From assembly GCA_002482965.1 (NCBI GenBank), contig DLGZ01000080.1, positions 173,089 through 232,681 of the forward strand: a stretch of DNA of 59,593 nucleotides, read 5' to 3'. The notes beneath the pieces were generated by a model. The model made no database searches and was not told where the DNA came from. It worked only from the letters and a program-made list of their open reading frames with translations. The translations under genes were made by a program, and so were the position numbers. Each line of letters starts with the position of its first letter. Position 1 is the stretch's first letter. The DNA is from Verrucomicrobiaceae bacterium UBA7681 (GTDB lineage Bacteria; Verrucomicrobiota; Verrucomicrobiia; Verrucomicrobiales; Verrucomicrobiaceae). Below are positions 40,966 to 51,000 of the stretch, piece by piece.

Positions 40966-41685
40966 ATGCCTTGGGGCCACATTCTCACCTTCCTCGCTGG
41001 CGTCCTCATCGGCGCAGCCTCGATTGTGATCTGGAAGCTGCTGCGTTTCGCCGCAGATCTGCGCGCAGCCCGGCATGCGACGGCCAGCTATGTCTATCCC
41101 GAATGCGGTTTGGCGGATGAAAAGGCTCGCGCTGCCGTCGAGGCCTGCAAAAACCGTCTGCGCTGGCAGAAGAACCTCAATCCCGAGTGGCTGCCACCAC
41201 TGGTGGATGAAGTCCCGAAACTCGTGCGCGAAATCGCGGACATCTACCATCCCGGCAAACAAGAAGCACTGCTCGCCCCCGGCCTCAGCCAGTTCTCCCG
41301 TGCCGTGCATCTTGCCGCGATGGACGTGGCGGACTTTCTGCAAACACGTTCCATCGGCCGCCTCGTGGATGTAAGCGCTAGCACCGCTTTGAAAACTTGG
41401 GAAATGACCCACAAGATCGCCAATCATGAGAGAATGCTGACGGCGAACAAATGGTACAAACGCCTGCTGCCCTACTGGCAGGTGCTGCGTTTCAAGTCTC
41501 CCATCATGTGGGCCGGCATGGCCGTCTCCAATGTCGCCGCCCGCACCCTGCAACCCGCCGTGATCGACATCATCGCCAAACGTGCCATCGACCTTTATAG
41601 TGGTCGGCTGGGCAAAGGGACAAGTACACCTGCGATGGCTCTGATCACCGCACCGGAAAAGGAGCTGCCACCGGGACCGATGTGA
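40966..41685 (+). CDS. Membrane-anchored helical protein, unknown
   Basis: A 239-residue protein with one N-terminal membrane helix (ILTFLAGVLIGAASIVIW), then a helix-rich soluble part. Segments such as LVREIADIYHP and LSQFSRAVHLAAMDVADFL recall the helical domain that precedes the G domain in some HSR1-type membrane GTPases, but no GTPase motifs are present here. That resemblance is from memory and is weak. The ATG at 40966 is chosen because it starts the membrane helix. Its stop codon directly abuts the stop of the convergent gene. Confidence 0.55.
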   Translation: MPWGHILTFLAGVLIGAASIVIWKLLRFAADLRAARHATASYVYPECGLADEKARAAVEACKNRLRWQKNLNPEWLPPLVDEVPKLVREIADIYHPGKQEALLAPGLSQFSRAVHLAAMDVADFLQTRSIGRLVDVSASTALKTWEMTHKIANHERMLTANKWYKRLLPYWQVLRFKSPIMWAGMAVSNVAARTLQPAVIDIIAKRAIDLYSGRLGKGTSTPAMALITAPEKELPPGPM

Positions 41686-44600
41686 TTACTTCTTCTTGCC
41701 TTTCAATGCAGCCAGATACGCTACCACGTCACGGATTTGCGGCTTGGTGAGGATGCCGAGCATGGGGGGCATGACGGTCATGGGCGGGGTGATGGTGGCG
41801 ATTTGATCGCGGGGGATGGATTGGGTTTTTCCATCAGGGAGGCGTAAGGTGACTAGTTTTGCGTCTTCTTTCTCCAAAACGGCGGATAGTGCCTTGCCGT
41901 CTTTGGTGGTGATGGAGACGAGGCCGAAGCCGGGGGCGATCTGGGCGAGGGGATTGAGGAGGGATTCGAGGATGTATTTACGGTCTTTCTGGCTGCCGAT
42001 GGTTTTGAGGTTGGGGCCGACCTGGCTGCCTTCCTTGGCTTCGATGGTGTGGCAGGCGATGCAGTTGGCGGCGATGTTGTTGGTGACGATGTCTTTGCCG
42101 CGGGTGGCGTCGCCGCCTTCGAGGAGCTCAGTTGAATTGAGCTGCAGGGTGGCGAGTTTGGGTTTCAAACTTTCGCGGGTGGCGGCGGCTTCGAGGATGT
42201 CGAGCTGGATGGCTGCGGGGGCTTTGTTTTGGATGAGGAGATCCAGCCATTGGGTGATGACGGTGTCGTCTTTGGAGGTGGCGAGGAGAGAGAGTGCAAG
42301 CTGCTGCGTGGTGGTGTCACTCTTTGCAAGTAGTACGGCGGCTTCGGTGATGGCGCGGTCGGGCTGGTGGGTGAAGAGCTGGCGCAGGGCTTCGCGGCGG
42401 AGTTCGGCGGGGGAGGTTTTGGCGAGGGAGAGGTCGAGGGTGGCGGCGAACTCGGGGGTGGAGGAGTGTTGCGAGGCCATGAGTTTGAGGGCTTCGGCGC
42501 GCAGGGTGCTGCGTGCGGTGGCATCGGAGATGATCTGCTGCAGTACGCTGGCAGGGACTTGCAACTGGAGCTGGGTGAGGAGTTCGACGGCTTTGGCTTT
42601 GAGTGCGCCGTCCTGGATGGCGAGGAGGGCGTCGAGGTGGGGTTGTAGCAAGCTGGCGAAGGCTTTGGCATCGCGTGGCAGGGTTTGGTGAGCCATGCCG
42701 TCGATGCGGTCGAGGCGTGGGGGATGGGTGAAGGTGAGGAGGACGTCGAGTGCTTCGGCTTGCAGCGGGTTGCGCTGTAATGCGGTTTTGATGATGGGTT
42801 CAGCGACGCCGAGGCGGAGGCAGGTGTTGAGGCCGCGGCTGGTCTGGCGGGTGGTGAGCTTGGGGAGGGCGGCTGGGATGCCGGTGTCGTCGTGGATGGC
42901 GCGTTCGGCTTCGGCGACGAGGGTCGGATTTTGGAGGAAATCGGCAACGCGTGGCGAGTTTTGGCGAGCGAGCGCAAGGAGGCAGCAGAGGGATTGCTTG
43001 TCGTTGATGTGGGAGGCGAGGGAGGCTTCATCGGCACAGCCGGCGAGGCCGGTGACGATGGCGTGGCGCATGTAGGGACCGGCGCTTTCCTTGGGGGCAA
43101 GGTTTAGCAAGGCTGTGACAGCGGTGGATTCTTGAAGCTTGCCGAGGGAAATGGCGGCGTGGAAGCGCACGCGCTGGGAGGGATGTGCAAGGAGTGGAAT
43201 AAGAGGGGTGCCGGAGGTTTTGACATCGCCGAACATTTTGAGGACTTGGGTGATGATCTCTGTGTCGGATTCCGCAATCAGGGGCAAAAGAGTTGCGGTA
43301 TCGACCTTTCCAGAACGCATGCCCTGGCCGAGTCCCCAGATGGCGTGGATGCGGGCGAGTTGGGCGGCTTTTTTGTCGGAGGCGATTTTTTGCAGCAGGG
43401 TGTAATCACCTTTTTTGACGAGGGTGAATTGGGCGTGGAGGCGGACGCGCTGGTCGGGGTGGGAGAGGTGGGTGGCGTCGAGGTTGTCGGAGTTGAGGAG
43501 TTTGTTTGTTTCCTGGCGCTCGGTGCTGTTTTTGGCGGTGGGGTCGTCGGCGAACCAGATGGCGCCTTTTTGATCGAGGGGGTAGCCGCCGTCCCAGTCG
43601 GCGATGATGAGTTCGCCGGTGGGGGCGAGGGCGAGGCCGATGCCCATGAGGCCGCTGTGGATGAGGCGCTCGTTTTGCATTTTGAAGGTGCTGCCAGAGG
43701 GGACGATCTGGAATGCGGTCATATGGCCGGAGGGGAACTGGTCGAGGATGAAGTGATTGCGCAGTGATGAGCCGAGGGCGGTGCCGGGTTCGTGGATGAA
43801 TCCGGCGGGGCCGTTGGAGTAGTTGGCGAGCGGGGGTGTGATGAAGAGGGGCTGGCCGGGATGGGCGGGCTGCCAGATGCCGTCGCGCATCCAGCGGCTG
43901 GCGGATTTTTGATATTGATGGCTGCAGCGCCAGCCGGAGTCGCTGCGCTCGGTGATGTACACGAAGCGTTCGCGCTCGCCGGGCATGTCGGCGTCGTTGT
44001 CGACGCCGAACATGTTGCCGTAGTCGTCGAAGGCGATTTCCTGGACGTTGCGGAGGCCGTGGGCGAAGACTTCGAAATTGGTGCCGTCGGGCTCGCAGCG
44101 GAGGACGCAGCCTTCGTGGGGGTAGTAGAAGTGTTTGCCTTCCTTGCTGGTGACGTTGACGCCTTTGTCGCCGATGCTCCAGTAGATACGGCCGTCGGGG
44201 CCGATGCGGGGGCCGTGCATGTCGTGGCCGGCGTAGGCGATGTGCATGCCGAAGCCGTGGGCGACGATTTCGCGTTCGTCGGCGATGCCGTCGTCGTTGG
44301 TGTCGCGGAGGCGGATGAGGTCGGGGGCGACGGTGAGGTAGACCCAGCCGTCGTGGTAGAGGATGCCTGCGGCGATGCCGGTGACGACGCTGTTGAAGCC
44401 TTCGGCGAAGACGGTGAGTTTGTCGGCGGTGCCGTCGTGGTCGGTGTCGCGGAGCTGGTAGATGCGCTCGCTGTGTACGGTGAGGTCTTTCCAGTCGATG
44501 GAGCCGTCTTTGTTGTGGTCGGCGAGGCTGCCGCGTGGGAGGCGTGTTTTGCCGGGGGCGAGCTCGCGTTTGAGGAAGGCTTCTTTTTCTTCGACGCTGG

Positions 44601-44871
44601 TGAGGGCGACGTCATCGGGGATCCACTGGGTGTGCTCGCGGATGTCGAGGTCGGCGACTTTGCGGCGGGTGGTGGCGGAGACGTAGATGCGGCCCTGGGG
44701 ATCGACGGTGACGGCGACGGGGTCGGGGACGTTGAGGGTACCGGACCAGCGGTGGAGTTCGAGGGGGGATTTGATGGGCGCGGACTTGGGTGCCTTGGCT
44801 GGTTTTTCGTCAGCGGCGAAGCATGGCAGGGAGAGCAGTGCGGCCAGGGCGAGGTGACAGAGGTTTTTCAT
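41686..44871 (-). CDS. PVC-type propeller-HEAT-cytochrome c protein
   Basis: A 1061-residue exported protein of the membrane-bound dehydrogenase-domain type found in Verrucomicrobia and Planctomycetes. Signal peptide (NLCHLALAALLSLPCFA), a beta-propeller (residues about 40-430) resembling soluble sugar dehydrogenases and holding two Asp-rich loops (DTDHDGTAD, DTNDDGIAD) likely to bind Ca2+, HEAT-like helical repeats (about 460-880), and a C-terminal heme domain with CIACHTIEAKEGSQVGPNL. Presumed periplasmic oxidation of sugars or alcohols with electrons passed to the heme; the substrate is unknown. On the minus strand it has a strong bias to C-ending codons. Confidence 0.9.
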   Translation of the reverse strand: MKNLCHLALAALLSLPCFAADEKPAKAPKSAPIKSPLELHRWSGTLNVPDPVAVTVDPQGRIYVSATTRRKVADLDIREHTQWIPDDVALTSVEEKEAFLKRELAPGKTRLPRGSLADHNKDGSIDWKDLTVHSERIYQLRDTDHDGTADKLTVFAEGFNSVVTGIAAGILYHDGWVYLTVAPDLIRLRDTNDDGIADEREIVAHGFGMHIAYAGHDMHGPRIGPDGRIYWSIGDKGVNVTSKEGKHFYYPHEGCVLRCEPDGTNFEVFAHGLRNVQEIAFDDYGNMFGVDNDADMPGERERFVYITERSDSGWRCSHQYQKSASRWMRDGIWQPAHPGQPLFITPPLANYSNGPAGFIHEPGTALGSSLRNHFILDQFPSGHMTAFQIVPSGSTFKMQNERLIHSGLMGIGLALAPTGELIIADWDGGYPLDQKGAIWFADDPTAKNSTERQETNKLLNSDNLDATHLSHPDQRVRLHAQFTLVKKGDYTLLQKIASDKKAAQLARIHAIWGLGQGMRSGKVDTATLLPLIAESDTEIITQVLKMFGDVKTSGTPLIPLLAHPSQRVRFHAAISLGKLQESTAVTALLNLAPKESAGPYMRHAIVTGLAGCADEASLASHINDKQSLCCLLALARQNSPRVADFLQNPTLVAEAERAIHDDTGIPAALPKLTTRQTSRGLNTCLRLGVAEPIIKTALQRNPLQAEALDVLLTFTHPPRLDRIDGMAHQTLPRDAKAFASLLQPHLDALLAIQDGALKAKAVELLTQLQLQVPASVLQQIISDATARSTLRAEALKLMASQHSSTPEFAATLDLSLAKTSPAELRREALRQLFTHQPDRAITEAAVLLAKSDTTTQQLALSLLATSKDDTVITQWLDLLIQNKAPAAIQLDILEAAATRESLKPKLATLQLNSTELLEGGDATRGKDIVTNNIAANCIACHTIEAKEGSQVGPNLKTIGSQKDRKYILESLLNPLAQIAPGFGLVSITTKDGKALSAVLEKEDAKLVTLRLPDGKTQSIPRDQIATITPPMTVMPPMLGILTKPQIRDVVAYLAALKGKKK

Positions 44872-44960
44872 GGAAGAGGAATGGGAACCATACCGGAAGA
44901 TGGATGGCCGAAAAAGAGGAAAGGAGGGGAAAAAGGGGAGGTAGAAAGGATGGCCGCAAT

Positions 44961-44990
44961 CCGTTCTTCGCCCTGTGGGCTACGAAGGAC
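44961..44990. repeat. CTTCGC/GCTACGAAGG element, copy 1
   Basis: CCGTTCTTCGCC-CTGTGGGCTACGAAGGAC, an imperfect inverted repeat (CTTCG/CGAAG). The second copy lies about 145 bases on. Confidence 0.55.
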
Positions 44991-45106
44991 ATGAGGGGGC
45001 GCAAAAAAGGGTGTGGAAATTCAGGGCGGAAAAATCTCAGAAGGCTGGACCTCTTTTAAAGATCTTGGGATATTGCCCGGCCTCGGGGGATCACCGATTT
45101 TACACC

Positions 45107-45135
45107 GCCCTCCTTCGCTAAAGCTACGGAGGACA
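45107..45135. repeat. CTTCGC/GCTACGGAGG element, copy 2
   Basis: CGCCCTCCTTCGCTAAAGCTACGGAGGACA shares TTCGC, GCTACG and AGGACA with copy 1 and has CCTCC/GGAGG-type complementarity at its ends. Confidence 0.55.
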
Positions 45136-45374
45136 CGCAGAGATTTGGAGAACGCAGAGATTGAATCTGAAAAGAGTGACCGGAGTGGGATTGCCGAAAG
45201 AGAGGAAAGAGGAGGAAAAATTATGAATGGTTTCCATTTCTTTCAGAGCTGAAGAAGAAAACAAAATGGGATGGCTTTGAATTTTGATTGCTGCTGTTCG
45301 GAGCAACCGGCAAGGTCGGGGGTGCGTTTGCCGATGCGAATGCTGTTTCTGAAAATCCAACCTACATTCTAATC

Positions 45375-45815
45375 ATGAGTCAGATTGTTCCTCTTATCAG
45401 TTCCGGCATTGCCGGTCCTCTCGGTGTTCTTCATCTTCCGCGCCTCTGGCAGAAGGCTTCGCTGGCTGCTGCGGGCAAGCTGCATGCTGACTATCCGGGC
45501 ATTGGCTGCGGGTATGACCAGATGACGCTGGATGCGCTGGGCATCAACATTGAGACGTTCCGGACGTTTATTGCGACGAAGCCGAGCTATCCGCAGCTTG
45601 AGAGCTGGGTGAAGGCGCAGCCGGGTGTGAAGCTGACGAAGGGTGATTTGTACAAGCACAACCAGGCGATCCTGGGGTACATCCACGATGACGGCACGCG
45701 GAAGACGATTCTGGATGCGAATGGTGTGGCTGATGACGGGAGTGTGAATCCGGGTGCGGTGGACCTGAACAACCTGGACGACTGGCACATTTTCTGGGCG
45801 CAGGAGATTAAGTAA
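45375..45815 (+). CDS. DUF5069 protein
   Basis: A 146-residue soluble protein of the DUF5069 family. Characteristic segments: LGVLHLPRLWQKASLAAAGK followed by LHADYPGIGCGYDQMTLDALG, and WVKAQPGV later. It is more divergent from the 24438 copy than that copy is from the usual pattern. Codons are strongly G-ended, unlike genes left of 41 kb. A good terminator follows. Confidence 0.75.
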   Translation: MSQIVPLISSGIAGPLGVLHLPRLWQKASLAAAGKLHADYPGIGCGYDQMTLDALGINIETFRTFIATKPSYPQLESWVKAQPGVKLTKGDLYKHNQAILGYIHDDGTRKTILDANGVADDGSVNPGAVDLNNLDDWHIFWAQEIK

Positions 45816-45894
45816 CTGAGTGTTCCTGGTTCGTTGTTCTTGGTTCTTGGTTGCTTGGACTGAGAGCGGCGGAACGGTTGAAGAATGTTTTGAG

Positions 45895-45928
45895 AACCCC
45901 GTTTGCCGTGAGGCGGGCGGGGTTTTTT
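45895..45928 (+). terminator. Rho-independent terminator after the DUF5069 gene
   Basis: AACCCCGTTTGCC-GTGA-GGCGGGCGGGGTT forms a 13-bp stem with three G-U pairs, ending in a T6 run. It is 80 bases past the stop at 45815. Confidence 0.9.
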
Positions 45929-46027
45929 GTGGGGCCGGAGAGGTGGCCGCAAAAATGCGCAAAAAGAGCAAAAATGACTGATTCCGGAGGGTGATGGAGT
46001 GCGGGAGTCCTCAGTGAATGTAACGGA

Positions 46028-46067
46028 TTTTTTAACCGCTGATGAGACGCTGATATGACGCTGATGG
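46028..46067 (+). repeat. 11-bp-period AACCGCTGAT repeat, copy A
   Basis: TTTTTTAACCGCTGATGAGA then CGCTGATATGA and CGCTGATGGAG: three CGCTGAT units spaced 11 bp. It lies in the 661-bp gene-free stretch 45816-46476, which otherwise holds the terminator above and copy B. Confidence 0.75.
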
Positions 46068-46243
46068 AGAATCAGAATCCCGGCTTTCTGGAATGAATTT
46101 ACCGGAGTGAAAATAAGGAAGGCAGGAATGCAGGATGCGGATTTGAGCCATTGACTGAGGCTGATGATGAATGCCTGAGTGGGGTTTGTCTGCGGTTGAG
46201 ATGCATCTGGTTGATGCGGGGTGTGTTTGGGGAAAGAGCCGGA

Positions 46244-46363
46244 TTTTAACCGCTGATTTGACGCTGATAAGACGCTAATAAAGGCGCCGGAAAATCCGGA
46301 TTGGGATTGTTCTTGAGGGAGACGGATGGCGGATGTGGGGTTTTGATTTTGGCAGGGGAATGG
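46244..46363 (+). repeat. 11-bp-period repeat, copy B, with extended downstream homology
   Basis: TTTTAACCGCTGATTTGACG leads into further CGCTGAT/CGCTAAT units at 11-bp spacing. The next 75 bases (AATAAAGGC, ATCCGGATT, GCGGATGTGGGG, TTTTGGCAG) match copy C, making a repeat of about 120 bp in direct orientation. Confidence 0.72.
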
Positions 46364-46476
46364 GGTGGCGGAGGAATGGGCTGTGTTTTGATCCGGCCAA
46401 TTTTGGCTGGGATGCGAAGAGTGACTGATGCTGGCTCATGATGGGCGGCTGCTGGTGATTCGAACCTCTCACTCCC

Positions 46477-46842
46477 ATGAATACTTCTCTTCCCATGATC
46501 CAGGCTCTTCAGGTTTTTGCGGCGCGTGCGGCTGCTGGTGCGGAGGCGCAGTCGTCGTTCCGGAATTTCCTGATCGTTGCGCCGGGTTCGGTGGGGGTCG
46601 CGACGGTGCCGGATGAGACGGTGATGGAGCTGGCACGGCATCTGAATCAAGAGGGCTATGCGTATGTGGCGCGGCCCGACCAGAAGGAAATGGCGGATGA
46701 TCCGTCGGGGGTGCGGTATCTGCCGTTGAGCCATCAGTTGCCGGCGTTTGGGGTGATGACGGCGGTGATTGTGATCGGTGATCCGCTGTGGGCGGCGCTG
46801 GCGGCTTCGACGTATCCTGAGGCGGATATCTTTTTGATGTAG
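46477..46842 (+). CDS. Small protein of unknown function between two repeat copies
   Basis: A 121-residue protein with alternating alpha/beta pattern (FRNFLIVAPGSVGVATVP, TVMELARHLNQEGYAYVA, AFGVMTAVIVIGDPLWAALA). No motif I can assign. Two start candidates: ATG 46477 or ATG 46495 (MIQALQVF). G-ended codons match its neighbours. Flanked in direct orientation by repeat copies B and C. Confidence 0.6.
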   Translation: MNTSLPMIQALQVFAARAAAGAEAQSSFRNFLIVAPGSVGVATVPDETVMELARHLNQEGYAYVARPDQKEMADDPSGVRYLPLSHQLPAFGVMTAVIVIGDPLWAALAASTYPEADIFLM

Positions 46843-46920
46843 GGCTTCCTGATCCGTTTGCCGAAGTCGGGGTTTTTACTCCGGCCATGGGGGGCGGAAG
46901 TGAGGGGTGCCAGAGCAGAG

Positions 46921-47045
46921 TTTTTTAACCGCTGATATGACGCTAATCAGACGCTAATAAAGGCATTCAGAAATTCCGGATTTGGGAATGTGCTTTCGGT
47001 GACTGGATAGCGGATGTGGGGCTTTGGTTTTGGCAGAGGAATGGA
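46921..47045 (+). repeat. 11-bp-period repeat, copy C, with extended downstream homology
   Basis: TTTTTTAACCGCTGATATGA followed by CGCTAATCAGA and CGCTAATAAAGGC, then the same 75-base tail as copy B. It occupies most of the 327-bp space 46843-47169; the rest shows nothing recognisable. Confidence 0.75.
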
Positions 47046-47169
47046 CTGAATCCAGTGGTCTGAAAGGATAAAAATTTGTCAAGAATTTGCACGCTGACCC
47101 CATCTTTTCCGTCTGATATGATCAAAAGTTAGGATGGAAAGACAGTCGTTGTTCATGCAATGGGAGTAA

Positions 47170-48063
47170 TTATCCAGGAATGGTGGGAAGCCGCTTCCGA
47201 AGCCTTTCGCCAAATTCATCATTTTGAGGCAGGAGAGCGTTCCTGGGAATGGGAGAAAAGTCGTCGTCCCAGAACTTCCGATCTTTATTGATGAGTCGAT
47301 ACTTGCCGATCAAACGCCTCGCAAGATTGTCCCCGACGAGCTTCTGCGCCTGGCTCCTCAATTGTCCGACAAGGTAGCCTTCCTGGTAGTGCGGACGCAA
47401 GGCCACCCCTGGACAAACACTTTGAAGCCGAACCAGCACCATGTTGGAATCAATGAAGTGGGAAATGCTTCCAGTGGGTAGCGGTAAGTTCAAAACGAAC
47501 AAGAAACCTTCCTCCGCATTGTCCGCGAGAGCAAAACTTGCAGCGACGCGTAAAGATACGGTGACATCCACCAGTGGCGTCGCTCGCAATTCATAGTGCT
47601 GCAGCAGGGCTTGATAGTATTCGTCGTGGTGTGAAAGCACCGATTCAGGCAGCATGAGTTCTCGGTGTCCATCCCTCATTGATCCGATAGCGGTCTTCAT
47701 GGATTCCAGGCGACGCTGAATCGTGGGACGTTGCAATCTGCTCTGGCCTTCTCTCGGCCTGTAGAGGCTGGGATATATCTTGGATCGATTTTTTTGATCC
47801 CGATAATCGCGATCTTGCCCCCGGTAATACAGGTTGAAGTGGGGATTGTCGGAGGCGAGTCGGGAGATGCAGCCGACCAAGTCCCGAAAAGTGAGGACGC
47901 TGTAGCCGAGACTCTCCCGGACTTTGGTATTCGAGGCAGGTTCAAACTGGTGAATCGGACCAGTATCAACTACCATACCCCTTCTTTGCCAAATGGTCGG
48001 GAATGGAGGGGGCTTGTAGGGCCGCTCGATGTGTGTGCGAAATTGTTGGCTGAGGGCTTCCAT
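47170..48063 (-). CDS. FRG-domain protein
   Basis: A 297-residue cytosolic protein. The FRG domain spans residues about 55-185: YYRGQ (79-83), YPSL (97-100) and LQHYELRATPLVDVTVS (154-170), leading into LRVAASFALA. FRG domains occur in bacteria and phages next to restriction or toxin genes; their activity is not established. It starts 21 bases after the type IIG gene on the same strand, so the two are an operon. The last 60 residues are basic. Confidence 0.82.
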   Translation of the reverse strand: MEALSQQFRTHIERPYKPPPFPTIWQRRGMVVDTGPIHQFEPASNTKVRESLGYSVLTFRDLVGCISRLASDNPHFNLYYRGQDRDYRDQKNRSKIYPSLYRPREGQSRLQRPTIQRRLESMKTAIGSMRDGHRELMLPESVLSHHDEYYQALLQHYELRATPLVDVTVSLRVAASFALADNAEEGFLFVLNLPLPTGSISHFIDSNMVLVRLQSVCPGVALRPHYQEGYLVGQLRSQAQKLVGDNLARRLIGKYRLINKDRKFWDDDFSPIPRNALLPQNDEFGERLRKRLPTIPG

Positions 48064-48084
48064 TTGGCGCGATTTTTCGTCCGA

Positions 48085-51000
48085 CTACTGATTGAGGAAC
48101 GGCATTCGTGGCGGTGCGGTGTCCCACATGAGCTGCACTTCCCCGGGTGTGAGGCCGTAGGCTTGATTGATGAGGTCGCTGAGGGTGCGTTCGAGCTGGA
48201 GCATTTCGGTGGCGAGAGTGCGGGCGGGGTCGATGCTGCGGGTATGCTCGGCACGCAGGGCGGCGAGACCGGCGGCGGTGAGCGGCTGGCTTTTGCCACG
48301 GAGCTTTTTCACTTCGGCGATGAAGGCATCGGAATCGAGTTCGGTCAGTGCTTTGAGTTTGTTACTGGGCTTTTCGATGGCGTATTCCACGCGCAACCAG
48401 TCGAGCACGGTGTGCTGCGTTTGCTGCTGTCTTGCTGTGATGTCGATCAAGCGACGCACGGCGATTTCAACGGCGGTGCGGATGGCGGAGGTGGGTTCGG
48501 CGATGGGAAGCTCGGCCATTTTGAAAGCCACAGGTGACAAAGCCTCGTCCTTCATGTGCGGAAGGTAACGCCAGTTGTGCCACCACATGAGCGGGGAGTT
48601 CAGCACGGCGAGCAGATACAAATCATCGGTGCTGAGGAAAAAGGTCTTGTTGTTGCCGAAGCGGCCTGCGACATCGAGCGAGTAGCTCGGGTGGAACTGA
48701 ATCTCCTGGTAGAATATTTTCGGCTTCTCGAAGGCATCCCAATAAGCGCATGATCGCAATTCCCACCAATGGCGGCCTTTGTCCTGGCGCCTCCGAAGCA
48801 CTTCTTCATGCGGCTTCATGTGAGCGTGAAGGCTGGGGTACAGCTCGCGAAATTTGTCTTCGGCGTGATCACCAAGGTCTGCCCAAGGCCATGCGTGATC
48901 ATTGCTGGATGGCAGCACGATCATCCAGAGTTGATCCCAGTTAGACTCCCACCGATCAAGGTCACTCCCACGCACGTAAGGCTTGATGATTCCGCGACAG
49001 CCTTCATCATCTTTGGTGAGCTGATGCTTGGTAGCATCGTCGATTAGGAAGGCATCATTGAACCCAGTTTTGATGCCGTATTGTGGCGCTGCGCCGACGA
49101 CTTGCTTGAGTGTTTTGCCAGTTTGCCGCAACTTGCTCAGCAACGAAAAGACTTCAGCGGGTTCCAATTGCCAAGCTTCGGCCTTCAACTGCTCGGCATC
49201 CATCTCAGCGCCTTCTTTTTCGATCTGCACGCTGAGATCGTCTATGCGGAGCTGCTCGCGGGGGATGCTGCAAAGACGGGCGGTCCTGGGCTTCTCTTCG
49301 CTGGTGGGTTTTTCGGCGACGATGATGCAGGGGAAGACATCTGCCTCCTCGAAGATTTGTTTGGCGTGGCCGAAGTCCACGACGCTGCGAATCCATGTCT
49401 GATCCCGGAAGAAGCGGCGCAGGGGCTCGCCATAGCCGGCTTTCATCCATTTGTTGGTGACGATGTAGGAGAGCAGGCCGCCGGGTTTCAACACGCGTTG
49501 GCCCAGCTCGTAGAAGTAAACGTAGAGGTCGGCCATGCCGTGGTAGCTGGCGTAGTGCGCTTCGAGCCATGGCTTGTAGGGTGTGAGGAGTTCCTGCCGC
49601 ACATAGGGTGGATTGCCGACGACGACATCGAAGCCGCCCTGGGCGAAGACTTCGGGGAAGGCGGCCTGCCAGTCGAAGGCCTTGGGGTGCACGGTGGAGT
49701 CGCTGACGACGCTGTTGCCCTCGCGGATGCTGTGGTCGAGGCTGGTGAGGAGCTTGCCGTGTGCGGCGGTTTTGATCCAGAGGCTGAGCTGGCAGATCTG
49801 AATGGCCTCGACGTTGAGGTCCACGCCGTAGATGTTGTGCTGGAGAATCTGGCGGTCGAGATCGAAGAGGGTGCGGTGGCCGCGCAGTTCTTCGAGGCGT
49901 GCATTGGACACTTCGTAGTGAGCGTGAAGCTGGTCGAAGGCTTCGATGAGGAAGGCACCGCTGCCGCAGGCGGGATCGAGAATGCGGAGGGCCTTCAGGA
50001 CTTCCTGCCATTCTTCCCAGAAGCGGATGAGGGCCTTGCGCTGAGGCTCATTGAGCGCGGGGAGATCGTAGGCGTTGGGGTCGGAGAGCGTCTTTTTGGC
50101 GGTGCCGGTGGCGGCGGCTTCTTCGGTGATGCGCAGGGCTTCAAAGCGAGCACGCAGCACGGCACCGAGTGTCTGCTCAACGATGTATCGGGTGATGAAG
50201 GAGGGCGTGTAGAAGGCACCTTCTTTTTTGCGGCGGGTCTTTGCCTGCTTTTCATCGACGAGGGCGCTGTAATCACGCTCCAACTCCTGGCGCAGGCGTT
50301 CGAGGTCGGTAATGGATTGCTCGAAGATGTGGCCGAGGATGTCCACATCAATGACGGGACGGATTTCCTGGGTGTCTGAGGCCTCCGCCATTTCGCGGGC
50401 CGGGCGGTAATCGTAGTCGGCGAGATCGCGGAAGAGTGCGCAGACTTCATCCGGTACGCCAAGGGTATCGAGGCCGGGATCATGCGCGAAGAGGCCGCCG
50501 TTGTAGGCGGGAATTTTCAGTCCGGCATTTCCGACATCAACGGAGCGGAAGAGGCCGCGAAAGTTTTCCCAGATGGGCCGGGGATTGTAGGGATCGCTGT
50601 GCTCAAAGGCGTGGCGTACGGTGTTGGGTGGGAGCAGGACGCGGTCTTCGCAGAAGGAGCAGAAGAGAATGCGGTCGAGCAACTTCTGGGTGCAGCGCAG
50701 GATTTCATGCGGCTCCACCTGATCATTGGCGATGCGGAGACGGCCGAATACTTCCTGGCGGATGTCGGCGTAGAGCGCGTAGAATTTGTTGGTGAGTTCA
50801 CGCCCGGCGGACTCGGACGAACGCAGCAAGGCGTTGAGATGGCTCTCACCCTGAGCTGGGACCACGCGCTCGGCTCCGAGGAGGAAGATGAAGCGTTTCA
50901 GCAGAGCTGCATCGCTGGAGAGGCGCGTGGTTTCAAAGCGTTCGTAGGTCTGCTGATTGGAGCCTTTGTGATACAGGCGTGTTTCCCGCATGGAGGTGAC

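Larger units (their letters stand above)
44872..45374. other. 503-bp intergenic region with two short palindrome-like repeats
   Basis: No believable gene. It contains purine-rich stretches and two copies of a CTTCGC...GCTACG(A/G)AGGACA element (44961-44990 and 45107-45135). It separates the divergent heme protein and DUF5069 genes, so both promoters should lie here; no clear boxes are seen. Confidence 0.6.

Noticed and set aside
43792..44994. Open frame of 400 codons on the plus strand opposite the heme protein
   Set aside because: Low-complexity Val/Gly/Ala/Asp-rich sequence, again a mirror of biased codons.
46440..46475. TGATTCGAACC, resembling the complement of a tRNA T-loop
   Set aside because: The surrounding bases do not form T, D, anticodon or acceptor stems of a cloverleaf on the minus strand.
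46028..47045. CRISPR-like array formed by the periodic repeats
   Set aside because: Units are 11 bp without unique spacers of constant length, and no cas genes are present.
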